A stretch of DNA of 21,941 bases from DASWOJ01 sp964242415 (GTDB taxonomy: Bacteria; Pseudomonadota; Alphaproteobacteria; Acetobacterales; Acetobacteraceae): contig CAXTAT010000048.1 in the NCBI GenBank assembly GCA_964242415.1, forward strand, positions 1 to 21,941, written 5' to 3'. Shown here one piece after another: positions 1 to 6,871 of this stretch (position 1 is its first letter; every line of letters starts with the position of its first letter). The translations under genes and the position numbers were made by a program. The notes under the pieces were generated by a model. The model searched no databases, was not told the DNA's origin, and saw only the letters and a program-made list of their open reading frames with translations.

Positions 1-133
1 CCGCTTGATGGCCGACTTCGCCAACAGGGTCCGGTCGTTTGACCCAGGTGGTACAGCGCTGTTCGCCAGATGCATTCTCGGGCAGAAGCTTACTTCCATG
101 TCTGATATTGATGCCGTCTCAAGGACAGCGAGC

Positions 134-1069
134 ATGAACGTCTTCGTCACTGGTGGTTCCGGACAGACTGGCCCCGCAATCGTCGCCGAACTCATTGCCG
201 CTGGCCACACCGTCACCGGGCTGGCACGGTCCGACAAGGCGGCCGCTCGGCTGGACGAACTTGGGGCGGATATCCTGCGCGGCTCGCTGGACGACCAAGA
301 CACGTTGCGTAAAGGCGCTCAAGCCAGCGATGGCGTTGTTCACATGGCCTTTGGCGGCGACTTCTCGAACCCTGCAAGCATGACGCAGCGTGACTGCGCG
401 GCGATCAGCGCGCTCGGGCAAGGCATGGCCGGCTCCGGCAAGCCCTTGGTCATCACGTCGGGCACATTGGTGATGGCTCCTGGACACGTCGCCACGGAGC
501 ATGACGCGCCCGATCCCGGATCGCTTGGCAGCCTTCGAATCCCGGGCGAACAGACCTGTCTTGCCTTCGCCGACCAAGGCGTTCGCGCCATCGTTCTGCG
601 GTTGGCGCCCACCGTTCACGGTCCAGGGGACTACGGCTTCATCCCATTCCTGATCTCAGCCGCCCGCAGAACGGGCGTCTCGGCATATGTCGGTGATGGT
701 GCGAATCGTTGGCCCGCAGTCCATCGCCAGGACGCGGCCACCCTCTTTCGCCTGGCTGTCGAGAAGGCGCCGGCTGGCAGCGTTCTGCACGGCGCAGGAG
801 AAAGCGCGATCACCTTCGAGACGATCTCGCACCTAATCGGTCGAGTTCTCCGGATGCCGACCGCCTCCTTGACTCCAGAGGAGGCCCTCGTTCATTTCCA
901 GAACCCGTTCTTCGCCAAAGCCTTTGCCACTGATGCGCCTGTCTCCAGTGCCTACACCCGTAAACTGCTGGGCTGGAAGCCCAGCCATGTAACCCTTCTT
1001 GAGGACATGGAGGCGAGCGCCTATTTCTCCCCGCAATCTGCCTCGGTATTCGATAACGCAGCACGCTAA
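134..1069 (+). CDS. Atypical short-chain dehydrogenase / NAD(P)-dependent epimerase-like protein
   Basis: A 311-residue Rossmann-fold protein of the extended/atypical SDR group (NAD-dependent epimerase/dehydratase-like). The N-terminus carries the nucleotide-binding glycine motif TGGSGQTG (residues 6-13) directly after the first beta strand. ITSGT (107-111) and LRLAPTVHGPGDYG (155-168) are typical of the substrate half of the fold. The classical YxxxK catalytic pair is not visible where it would be expected (about 130-145), so it is an atypical SDR whose reaction cannot be named. The frame is open back to position 5, but ATG 134 is preferred because AAGGAC lies 7 nt upstream and the glycine motif then starts at residue 6. 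Codon use is less G/C-biased than in the rest of the window. It converges with the TetR gene at 1228-1806. Family call is firm; substrate unknown. Confidence 0.85.
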   Translation: MNVFVTGGSGQTGPAIVAELIAAGHTVTGLARSDKAAARLDELGADILRGSLDDQDTLRKGAQASDGVVHMAFGGDFSNPASMTQRDCAAISALGQGMAGSGKPLVITSGTLVMAPGHVATEHDAPDPGSLGSLRIPGEQTCLAFADQGVRAIVLRLAPTVHGPGDYGFIPFLISAARRTGVSAYVGDGANRWPAVHRQDAATLFRLAVEKAPAGSVLHGAGESAITFETISHLIGRVLRMPTASLTPEEALVHFQNPFFAKAFATDAPVSSAYTRKLLGWKPSHVTLLEDMEASAYFSPQSASVFDNAAR

Positions 1070-1145
1070 GCAGGCTTAGTCACCGCGAAGCTGTGCAGAT
1101 TGGCTACCTGGCGCATGGAGGACTGGACCGGTTCCTGAACTCAAG

Positions 1146-1174
1146 GTGTCCGTCAAACGAACCCTGACGGACAC
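1146..1174. repeat. Perfect 10-bp inverted repeat between convergent genes
   Basis: GTGTCCGTCA (1146-1155) and TGACGGACAC (1165-1174) pair perfectly around a 9-nt loop. It lies between the SDR stop and the TetR stop. There is no run of T on either side, so a classical bidirectional terminator is possible but not convincing. A related GTGTCCG...CGGACAC arrangement occurs at 2535-2574, on the other side of the TetR/DUF4260 pair, so it may instead be a mobile-element end or boundary repeat. Confidence 0.65.
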
Positions 1175-1227
1175 TGTGCCGGGCGCGGGCCGTACCATGT
1201 GGTCAGGCCGTCATTTGACAACACAAT

Positions 1228-1806
1228 CTACGTTGCCAGGCCCTTCAAGACGGCATTGATCGCGAAGCCGCCAACATCCTTCGGCTTCTGGTCGCCAAGC
1301 AGGTTCGCTCGGTCCAGCGCCCACATGCCATGGAGAAGGCTCCAGAGCGTGACCGCAGCCGCGGGCGCGTCCGCTTGTCCGGTCAGCGGCTCAAGCGCCT
1401 CGATGACCCTTGCCCACAGCAGGTCATACCCAAGCGGTTGGGGAAGCTCCGCCTCGGCTGCCGGCCTGATGGTCATCAGCGTGGCGTACAGGGCAGGATG
1501 GGTGTCCGCGAATGCGGCGCAAACCTGCATGAGGGTTCGGATGCGGCCCTCGGGGCGGCGTGGAACGTCCAGCCCTGGGCAATTGAGCGCCTCGTCTATG
1601 GCTGCCAGGAGCCTCCTTGCAACTTGGTCGGCGACGGCTGCGACCAAGGCGTCACGGGTGGCGTAGTAGCGGTAGAGCGCGTTCGGGACGACGCCGAGCA
1701 TGCCCGCGACACGGCGCAGCGTGAGCGCCGCCTCCCCTTCGCGTTCAAGCAAGCCGATTGCGGCAGCCCTGATCGCCTCTGGGCTGGTCTTGCTGGGATA
1801 TACCAT
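1228..1806 (-). CDS. TetR/AcrR-family transcriptional regulator
   Basis: A 192-residue protein with the TetR architecture. The N-terminal helix-turn-helix region spans about residues 8-55 (EAIRAAAIGLLEREG, then LTLRRVAGMLGVVPNALYRYYATRDAL); the helical C-terminal domain (about 85-190) would bind an effector. The start at 1806 gives a normal TetR N-terminus just ahead of helix 1, though no good Shine-Dalgarno precedes it. The frame is open to 1872, so a start 14 or 22 codons upstream is possible. It is divergent from the DUF4260 gene across 91 bp containing three copies of a TGAACGRT-type octamer, so autoregulation and control of that neighbour is the simplest reading. The ligand cannot be inferred. 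Confidence 0.88.
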   Translation of the reverse strand: MVYPSKTSPEAIRAAAIGLLEREGEAALTLRRVAGMLGVVPNALYRYYATRDALVAAVADQVARRLLAAIDEALNCPGLDVPRRPEGRIRTLMQVCAAFADTHPALYATLMTIRPAAEAELPQPLGYDLLWARVIEALEPLTGQADAPAAAVTLWSLLHGMWALDRANLLGDQKPKDVGGFAINAVLKGLAT

Positions 1807-1897
1807 GGTGAACGGTATAGACCTTGATCGCTTATGCACGAAGTCCATATCGTTCATCTCGAAGGTGGACACCGTTCATCAACAAGGGGAGCCTTGC
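1807..1897. promoter_or_regulatory. Divergent promoter/operator region between tetR and DUF4260 genes
   Basis: Three copies of one octamer are visible: TGAACGGT (1809-1816, plus), and in the opposite orientation ATCGTTCA (1849-1856) and ACCGTTCA (1871-1878). The last two are spaced by 22 bp, about two helical turns. They are plausible half-sites for the adjacent TetR protein. A weak -35-like TTGATC (1824-1829) lies 18 bp ahead of TATCGT (1848-1853), which would place the second octamer on the -10 of the DUF4260 promoter. AGGGGAG (about 1884-1890) is the ribosome-binding site of that gene. Operator function is inferred. Confidence 0.5.
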
Positions 1898-2356
1898 ATG
1901 GTGCAAACATTGACCGACACCGCCTTACCTAACGGTGCTAAGTCCGCGCCGTCCCAGGACAGCCCGATCTCCGCTGGCGCCACCGGCTCCGTTCTGGTGC
2001 TTCTGCAAGCGGAAGCCCTCATCGAAATGGCACTTGCGGTAGCGGTCTATCGCCATCTCGGCGGAACTTGGCTGATGTTCGCCATTTTATTCGTCGTCCC
2101 CGACGTCAGCATGGCAGGCTACCTCGCCAATCCCCGTATCGGGGCCGCCTTGTATAATCCCGGCCACACCTACATCGCGCCCGCCCTTCTTGCGGTGGCC
2201 GGCTTTTTAACGGCGACCCCGCTCCTGTATTTGGTGGCCTTGATCTGGACCGCGCATATTGGGTTCGACCGGATGATTGGGGCCGGATTCAAGTATGCGA
2301 CCGGCTTCAGTGCGACGCACTTGCGTTGGAAGGCGCCAAGCACCTCAAAGGCATAG
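1898..2356 (+). CDS. DUF4260-family membrane protein
   Basis: A 152-residue protein matching the DUF4260 family as I know it. After a polar N-terminal tail of about 28 residues come hydrophobic segments at about 30-50, 56-75, 92-108 and 108-122. Family-like motifs are YNPGHTY (86-92) and the C-terminal HIGFDRMIGAGFKYATGF (120-137). ATG 1898 is chosen because AGGGGAG precedes it by about 6 nt; the longer open frame from 1700 would overlap the divergent tetR gene. Function of the family is unknown; an integral inner-membrane protein is likely. Divergent arrangement with a TetR gene suggests inducible expression. Confidence 0.8.
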   Translation: MVQTLTDTALPNGAKSAPSQDSPISAGATGSVLVLLQAEALIEMALAVAVYRHLGGTWLMFAILFVVPDVSMAGYLANPRIGAALYNPGHTYIAPALLAVAGFLTATPLLYLVALIWTAHIGFDRMIGAGFKYATGFSATHLRWKAPSTSKA

Positions 2357-2717
2357 CGTCGGGTGTCACGCATCCACCGCGATGGATGAACTTGGGGGCC
2401 ACTTGCCTGATGGCCGCCATTTCGCTTTCCATCAAGTGCGGCCATAGCTTGAGGTCGGAATCCAGGCAGTCCCTGTGGTGCCTGATGCCGCGCCTGGCTG
2501 TCCGCCAAACCAACCCCAGGCAGTCACCCCTAAAGTGTCCGCCAACCCTGGACGGCAGACGCGAAAACGGACACGTTGATTGACGGACGGCAGGACGGAC
2601 AAGCTCTTCAGGCCCGTAGCACTGCTACATCCCTTGCCAGCTCGCGAAAAGACAAGAGGACTTGCCCCGAATCAGCAGCCGCTATTGGAACCCTGGCATC
2701 GCCGACGGCCCGGCCGC
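2357..2717. other. Non-coding junction between accessory segment and core operon
   Basis: No convincing gene is seen in this 361-nt gap. It contains a small palindrome CATCCA-CCGCGA-TGGATG (2371-2388), then the GTGTCCG...CGGACAC inverted repeat (2535-2574). Short open frames on both strands (for example minus 2307-2513) have no recognisable domain and may be remnants. The codon style and base composition change from the less G/C-rich left segment to the very G/C-rich right segment across this gap. Confidence 0.5.
2535..2574. repeat. GTGTCCG...CGGACAC inverted repeat resembling the one at 1146
   Basis: GTGTCCG (2535-2541) is repeated in inverse orientation as CGGACAC (2568-2574). The left half, GTGTCCGCCAACCCTGGACGG (2535-2555 with key elements GTGTCCG, CCCTG and ACGG), resembles the element at 1146-1170, where the same elements occur in the same order. 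The two sites bracket the tetR/DUF4260 pair. No transposase is present, so the nature of the repeat is unresolved. Confidence 0.5.
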
Positions 2718-3746
2718 CTACTGGATCTTCCAGCCCTCGGTCCCGTGGCGGGTAAAGTGGCACGTCATCACCCGCCCTTCCTGCTTGGACAGCGCGCGGA
2801 TCACGTCCATCCGCCGCTTCGGCGCCACCAGCAGCGTCACGAACCCGCCGCCGCCCGCGCCCGACACCTTGCCCGCCCGCGCCCCGGCGTCCAGCGCCGC
2901 CTGCACGACCTCGTCGATGTGCCCGGTGGTCACGTTGTCCGCCAGCCGCTTCTTGCTGTCCCACGACTTTCTCATGCAGGCGGCGAACCGGTCGAAGTCG
3001 CCGCGCAGCAGGCACTCCTTCATGTGGTAGGCATCGGCCTTGATGGCGTGCATGGCGTCTAGCGTCGTGCCGCTGTGCCGCGTCAGGTTGTCCGTCTGCT
3101 CCTTGATGATGCGGGCGCTGCTGCGCGACACGCCGCTGTCGAACAGCACGAGCGAGGTCTCCATCTCGGAGATGATCCAGTTCTTGATCCGCAGCGGGTT
3201 CACGATCACCCGGTCCTCGGGCTGGAACTCCATGAAGTTCACGCCGCCGAACGTCGCGGCATACTGGTCCTGCCGCCCGCCGCCCAACCCGGCGTCGATG
3301 CGCTCGATCTCGAACGCCAAGTGGGCGATCTCGTACTCGCCCAGCGGCAGGTTCAGCCACTCGACGAACGCCTTGACCAGGGACACCACCACTGTCGAGG
3401 ACGTGCCCAGCCCGGACCCCGGCGGCGCATCGCAGAACGTGGTGATCTCGCAGGGCAGGGGGCGTCCGCCGTTGAAGTCGCGCACGATGCGGCGATAGAC
3501 GGCGCGGTGCAGGACCAGCGGGCCTTCAGGGCTTGCCGTGTCGTCGGCGGCGGCCTCGAACCGGGTGCCCAGGTCGGCGGCGGTGAACACGACCTGGTTG
3601 CCGTCGGTCGGCTCGATGATGGTGTAGGCATACAGGTCGATGGTGACGTTCAGCACGGCGCCGCCATGCTCGTCGCAGTACGGCGACACGTCGGTGCCGC
3701 CACCGGCCAGGCCGAGGCGCAGCGGCGCGCGGGAGCGGATGATCAT
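2718..3746 (-). CDS. GHMP-family sugar(-phosphate) kinase, heptose-7-phosphate kinase-like
   Basis: A 342-residue GHMP kinase. The N-terminus MIIRSRAPLRLGLAGGGTD, the central glycine/serine ATP loop PPGSGLGTSS (108-117) and the C-terminal motif KVSGAGGGGF (293-302) are the three GHMP signatures in the correct order. The RAPLRLGLAGGGTDV start and the GLGGGRQDQYAATFGG segment (153-168) resemble D-glycero-alpha-D-manno-heptose-7-phosphate kinases (HddA type), so phosphorylation of a sugar or sugar phosphate for a nucleotide-sugar pathway is likely. ATG 3746 overlaps the stop of the upstream glycosyltransferase by 4 nt (ATGA), showing translational coupling. The other heptose pathway genes are not in the window, so the exact substrate is open. 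Confidence 0.88.
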   Translation of the reverse strand: MIIRSRAPLRLGLAGGGTDVSPYCDEHGGAVLNVTIDLYAYTIIEPTDGNQVVFTAADLGTRFEAAADDTASPEGPLVLHRAVYRRIVRDFNGGRPLPCEITTFCDAPPGSGLGTSSTVVVSLVKAFVEWLNLPLGEYEIAHLAFEIERIDAGLGGGRQDQYAATFGGVNFMEFQPEDRVIVNPLRIKNWIISEMETSLVLFDSGVSRSSARIIKEQTDNLTRHSGTTLDAMHAIKADAYHMKECLLRGDFDRFAACMRKSWDSKKRLADNVTTGHIDEVVQAALDAGARAGKVSGAGGGGFVTLLVAPKRRMDVIRALSKQEGRVMTCHFTRHGTEGWKIQ

Positions 3747-4951
3747 GCGGCCGCCGCCTGCTGCGGCGCGGTGAGCAGGGCATCGAAGCCGCGCAGGCGT
3801 TCGGCCCAGATGTAGTCCCGCAGCACCCGTTGCCGCGCGGCGGCGCCGGTCGCGGCCCGGCCGGGGGCGTCCAGGCACGCGGCGGCAAAGGCTTCGGCGG
3901 TCTCGGCCAGCAGCACCTCCTCGCCCGGTCGTGCGCCGATGCCCTCCAGCGCGTCCGGGGTGACGATGACCGGGCGCGCCATCGCCATGGCCTCCAGCAC
4001 CTTGTTCTGGATGCCGCGGGCGATCCGCATCGGGGCGACGCAGGCGGTGGCATGGGCGACGTACGGCCGCACGTCCGGCACCCGGCCGGTGACGTGGACG
4101 CACTCGGACGCCAGCGCCTGCACCCCCGGCGCCGGGCTGGAGCCGACGATGTGGAACGCGGCGCCGGGCGAAGCCTGCCGGATCAGCGGCAGGATGGTCC
4201 CGGCGAACCAGGCCACGGCGTCCATGTTGGGCGGGTAGTCCATCGTGCCGGTGAACACGAAGTTCAGGCGGTCGGTGGGGTAGGGGGCCTCGGTGGGCAG
4301 CGCCGGGTCGAAGTATGCGGCATCGACGCCGCTGCTGACCGACCGGATGCGGTCCGCGGCGGCCGGGTGCAGGCGGGTGAACAGCGCCGCCTCCTCGGCG
4401 GAGACGAAGGTGCTCCAATCGCACTCGCGGGCGATGCGGCCCTCAAGCCCGGCGGTGCGCCGCCACTCGCGGGCGTGGACCCACTTCATGGGAGGGCGGC
4501 CGGTGTCGGCGTAGGCCCGCCACTTCTCCGAATCCACGTCGGCCAGATCGACCAGGCAGACGCTCCGCTGGTCGCGCAGGTCCAGCACATAGGGCGCCAT
4601 ATTGGACGAGCAGACGAAGATCACCTCCGGCCGCACCTCCCGCAGCACGCGGGCGGTCCAGTCCGCCAGCCCGCGGTCCCTGTAGAACGTGACGCTCAGC
4701 GGCTCCCCGGTCAGCAATCCCCGCAGGCACGTCACCTTGGCCCGGCGCCGGTCCAGCGTGGCGAAGTAGGCGTCCGTGCACAGCGCCCGCACGGTCGGCA
4801 CATGCTCCTGGTCGCGCGGGTCATCCACCAGGCAGCCCAGATGCACGTCGTAGGACTGCCGCAGGTGCCGCAGGATCTGCAGCGGCCGTATCTTCTCCCC
4901 CTTGATCGGCGGGTAGGGGATGCGCTGGGTCAGGAACAGCAGGTTCGGCAT
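3743..4951 (-). CDS. Glycosyltransferase, TIGR03087-like (PEP-CTERM/exosortase-associated sugar transferase type)
   Basis: A 402-residue GT-B glycosyltransferase. The N-terminus LLFLTQRIPYPPIKGEKIRPLQILRHL (residues 4-30), followed by HLGCLVDDPRD and LRGLLTGEPLSVTFYRDRGL, matches my recollection of the sugar transferases associated with PEP-CTERM/EpsH1 systems (TIGR03087). The C-terminal donor domain has FTGTMDYPPN (233-242), HIVGSSP (267-273) and GIQNKVLEAMAMARPVI (313-329), a group 1/4 type sugar-nucleotide binding segment. ATG 4951 is chosen because the conserved LLFLTQRIPYPP begins 3 residues later. It is coupled to the kinase at 2718-3746, suggesting both act in one surface polysaccharide or glycoconjugate pathway. 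No exosortase is in the window. Confidence 0.85.
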   Translation of the reverse strand: MPNLLFLTQRIPYPPIKGEKIRPLQILRHLRQSYDVHLGCLVDDPRDQEHVPTVRALCTDAYFATLDRRRAKVTCLRGLLTGEPLSVTFYRDRGLADWTARVLREVRPEVIFVCSSNMAPYVLDLRDQRSVCLVDLADVDSEKWRAYADTGRPPMKWVHAREWRRTAGLEGRIARECDWSTFVSAEEAALFTRLHPAAADRIRSVSSGVDAAYFDPALPTEAPYPTDRLNFVFTGTMDYPPNMDAVAWFAGTILPLIRQASPGAAFHIVGSSPAPGVQALASECVHVTGRVPDVRPYVAHATACVAPMRIARGIQNKVLEAMAMARPVIVTPDALEGIGARPGEEVLLAETAEAFAAACLDAPGRAATGAAARQRVLRDYIWAERLRGFDALLTAPQQAAAA

Positions 4952-5056
4952 GCGGCGATCCAGTCGGGGCCTGCTGGATACAGGCCCCCGCACCGGGCCG
5001 GAAGGGGATGCAGCACTGCCCTGCATTTCCTAACAAAGCGGCATCGGCGTGCGGCG

Positions 5057-5482
5057 CTACGCCTCGGGCAGATCCTGCGCGATGGCAGCCTGTGCGGTCC
5101 CTGGTCCGCCGAACGCCGCCAGCGCGTGCCCGGCGGCCACCGCGGCCAGGCAGAGCAGCACCGACGCCCCGACATTCAGCAGCGCCCGGCCCCAATCTCC
5201 CGCCCGCAACAGGTCGAGCGTCTGCAGGCTGAACGAGGAAAACGTGGTGAACCCGCCGCAGAAGCCCACCATCACGAACAGCCGCAGCGAGTCCGGCGCC
5301 GGAAGGCGCCCACCTTGCAGCGTCAGGGTGCCGACGAACCCGATCAGGAACGACCCGGCGATGTTGATGCCGATGGTGCCCCACGGCACCGCCTGGCTGA
5401 CCGGCGTCGCCCACACCGCGACCCAGTACCGCGCGACGCTGCCCAGCGCGCCGCCCAAGGCGACCCAAAGCGTTGCCGTCAT
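5057..5482 (-). CDS. crcB: Fluoride ion channel CrcB/FluC
   Basis: A 141-residue four-helix membrane protein of the CrcB/FluC family, which forms dual-topology dimers that export fluoride. Diagnostic motifs are GGALGSVARYW (10-20), GTIGINIAGSFLIGF (35-49, with the conserved Asn) and GFCGGFTTFSSFS (73-85, the phenylalanine/threonine/serine pore segment). Hydrophobic helices lie at about 3-22, 35-55, 66-86 and 100-122. ATG 5482 puts the first helix immediately at the N-terminus as usual; the open frame continues upstream through repeat DNA and is not used. A perfect 8-bp dyad (5485-5501) lies just upstream of the start. The glycosyltransferase starts 105 nt downstream on the same strand, so co-transcription is possible but a functional link is not obvious. 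Confidence 0.93.
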   Translation of the reverse strand: MTATLWVALGGALGSVARYWVAVWATPVSQAVPWGTIGINIAGSFLIGFVGTLTLQGGRLPAPDSLRLFVMVGFCGGFTTFSSFSLQTLDLLRAGDWGRALLNVGASVLLCLAAVAAGHALAAFGGPGTAQAAIAQDLPEA

Positions 5483-5484
5483 GC

Positions 5485-5501
5485 CGCACGCCGGGCGTGC
5501 G
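5485..5501 (-). promoter_or_regulatory. Perfect hairpin just upstream of the crcB start
   Basis: CGCACGCC-G-GGCGTGCG is a perfect 8-bp dyad around one base, beginning 2 nt upstream of the crcB ATG. It occupies the place where a ribosome-binding site would lie, and no good Shine-Dalgarno is otherwise seen. An RNA hairpin there could limit translation, or a protein could bind the DNA palindrome. Function is inferred only from position. Confidence 0.4.
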
Positions 5502-5580
5502 AGGCACTGGCTGACATCAGTTCGACCGCCCCTCAACCGCTGCAGCGTCAACAGACATCGAATGAGGACGCTGCTTCCCT

Positions 5581-5728
5581 GCTCCCTCTCCCTCCGGGAG
5601 AGGGCCGGGGTGAGGGGGCGGGCAAGCACCGCCCTGCCCAGCCAAGGAACCGGTTCCCCAAGGGCCGATGTCGGCGCCGCAAGACCCCCTCACCCCGGCC
5701 CTCTCCCGAAGCGGGGAGAGGGAGCAGC
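5581..5728. repeat. Long intergenic inverted repeat with 23-bp perfect arms
   Basis: The 23 bases at 5596-5618 (GGGAGAGGG...GTGAGGGGG) are the exact reverse complement of 5685-5707 (CCCCCTCAC...CCCTCTCCC). Each arm is itself flanked by a short GCTCCCTCTCC/GGGGAGAGGGAGC hairpin (5581-5600 and 5701-5726). The motif CCCTCACCCCGGCCCTCTCC is a widespread intergenic repeat in high-G+C proteobacteria in my experience. It fills most of the gap between crcB and the alcohol dehydrogenase and could fold into a large cruciform or act as a transcript-end structure. Confidence 0.75.
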
Positions 5729-5740
5729 AAGCCGGTGCGG

Positions 5741-6871
5741 TCACCGCGGGAACTCGATGACCTGGCGCACCGCCCGGCCCTCGTGCAGCCGGTCGAAGCC
5801 CTCGTTGATCCCGTCCAGGGCCAGCTTGCCGCTCATCAGCCGGTCCACCGGCAGCCGTCCGGCGCGGTAGAGCGCGATGTAGCGCGGGATGTCGCGCGCG
5901 GGCACGCAGGTGCCGATGTAGCTGCCCTTCACCGTCCGCTCCTCCGCGACAAGCTGCACCAGCGGCAGCGCCAGCGCCGCACCCGGTGGCGGCAGCCCGG
6001 CGGTGACGGTGGTGCCGCCGCGCCGGGTGATGGCATAGGCCAGCTCCATCGCGCGCACCGCGCCGGCCATCTCGAACGCGAAATCGACGCCGCCGCCGGT
6101 CAGGGCGCGCACCTGCTCGGCGGCGTCGGGATCGCGGGCGTTCACGGCGTGGGTGGCGCCGATCTGCCGGGCCAGGCCCAGCTTGTCGTCTGCGAGGTCA
6201 AGGGCGACCACCTGCCGCGCCCCGGCGGCCACCGCGCCCAGCACCGACGCCAGCCCGACGCCGCCCAGCCCGATCACCGCCGCCGTCTGGCCCGGCCGCA
6301 GCCCCGCCGTGTTCACCACCGCACCCACCCCGGTCAGCACGGCGCAGCCGAATAGCGCGGCCTCGTCCAGCGGCAGGTCGGGGTCGATCCGCACCAGCGA
6401 CCGGCGCGACACCACGGCATACTCGGCAAACCCGGACACCCCCAGGTGATGGTTCACCGGCGCCCCGTCGCAGTGCAGCCGGCGGGCGCCGGACAGCAGG
6501 GTGCCAGCGCCGTTGGCGGCGGCGCCGGGCTCGCACAGGGCGGGACGGCCCTCGGCGCAGGGCAGGCAGTGGCCGCAACTGGGCATGAACACCATCACCA
6601 CATGGTCGCCCGGCGCCAGGTCCGGCACGTCCTCGCCGACCTGCTCCACAACCCCCGCGGACTCATGCCCCAGCGCCATCGGCATCGGCCGTGGCCGGTC
6701 GCCGTTGATGACCGACAGGTCGGAGTGGCACAGCCCGGCGGCGGCGATCCGCACCAGCACTTCGCCCCGCCCGGGCGGGTCCAGTTCGACGGTGGCGATC
6801 CGCAGCGGCTTGCTGACGGCATAGGGCGGCGCGGCGCCCATGCGGTCCAGGACGGCGGCACGCATCTTCAT
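5741..6871 (-). CDS. Zinc-dependent alcohol dehydrogenase (MDR superfamily)
   Basis: A 376-residue medium-chain dehydrogenase. Catalytic zinc ligands are visible as Cys48 (AGLCHSD), His69-Glu70 (GHESAGVV) and Cys176 (LFGCAVLTG). A structural zinc site is formed by Cys99, Cys102, Cys105 and Cys113 (CGHCLPC...C). The NAD(P) loop is GLGGVG (201-206), followed by Asp225, which favours NAD. Length and motifs fit the class III/aryl-alcohol type enzymes. It oxidises an alcohol or reduces an aldehyde; the substrate cannot be read. ATG 6871 overlaps the stop of the upstream lyase by 4 nt; ATG 6865 is the alternative. Last gene of the BKACE-lyase-dehydrogenase operon. Confidence 0.9.
   Translation of the reverse strand: MKMRAAVLDRMGAAPPYAVSKPLRIATVELDPPGRGEVLVRIAAAGLCHSDLSVINGDRPRPMPMALGHESAGVVEQVGEDVPDLAPGDHVVMVFMPSCGHCLPCAEGRPALCEPGAAANGAGTLLSGARRLHCDGAPVNHHLGVSGFAEYAVVSRRSLVRIDPDLPLDEAALFGCAVLTGVGAVVNTAGLRPGQTAAVIGLGGVGLASVLGAVAAGARQVVALDLADDKLGLARQIGATHAVNARDPDAAEQVRALTGGGVDFAFEMAGAVRAMELAYAITRRGGTTVTAGLPPPGAALALPLVQLVAEERTVKGSYIGTCVPARDIPRYIALYRAGRLPVDRLMSGKLALDGINEGFDRLHEGRAVRQVIEFPR

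Noticed and set aside
1146..1174. Rho-independent terminator for the convergent SDR and tetR genes.
   Set aside because: The stem is perfect but neither strand has a following T run; recorded as an inverted repeat instead.
2307..2513. Short minus-strand open frame of 68 codons at the junction region.
   Set aside because: No recognisable domain, no ribosome-binding site, and it overlaps the end of the DUF4260 gene; kept only as a possible remnant within the intergenic entry.
5483..5560. Fluoride (crcB-motif) riboswitch upstream of crcB, suggested by a CTGATGTCAGCC stretch on the minus strand.
   Set aside because: The 5' half of the motif (GGCGATGG...TTCGCC type stem) and the UAAAC-like joining segment are not visible; the resemblance is too short to support a riboswitch.
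3830..6355. 841-codon open frame on the plus strand.
   Set aside because: It is the antisense shadow of the glycosyltransferase, crcB and dehydrogenase genes, crosses repeat DNA, and is composed of low-complexity Arg/Gly/Ala/His-rich sequence typical of G+C-rich non-coding frames.
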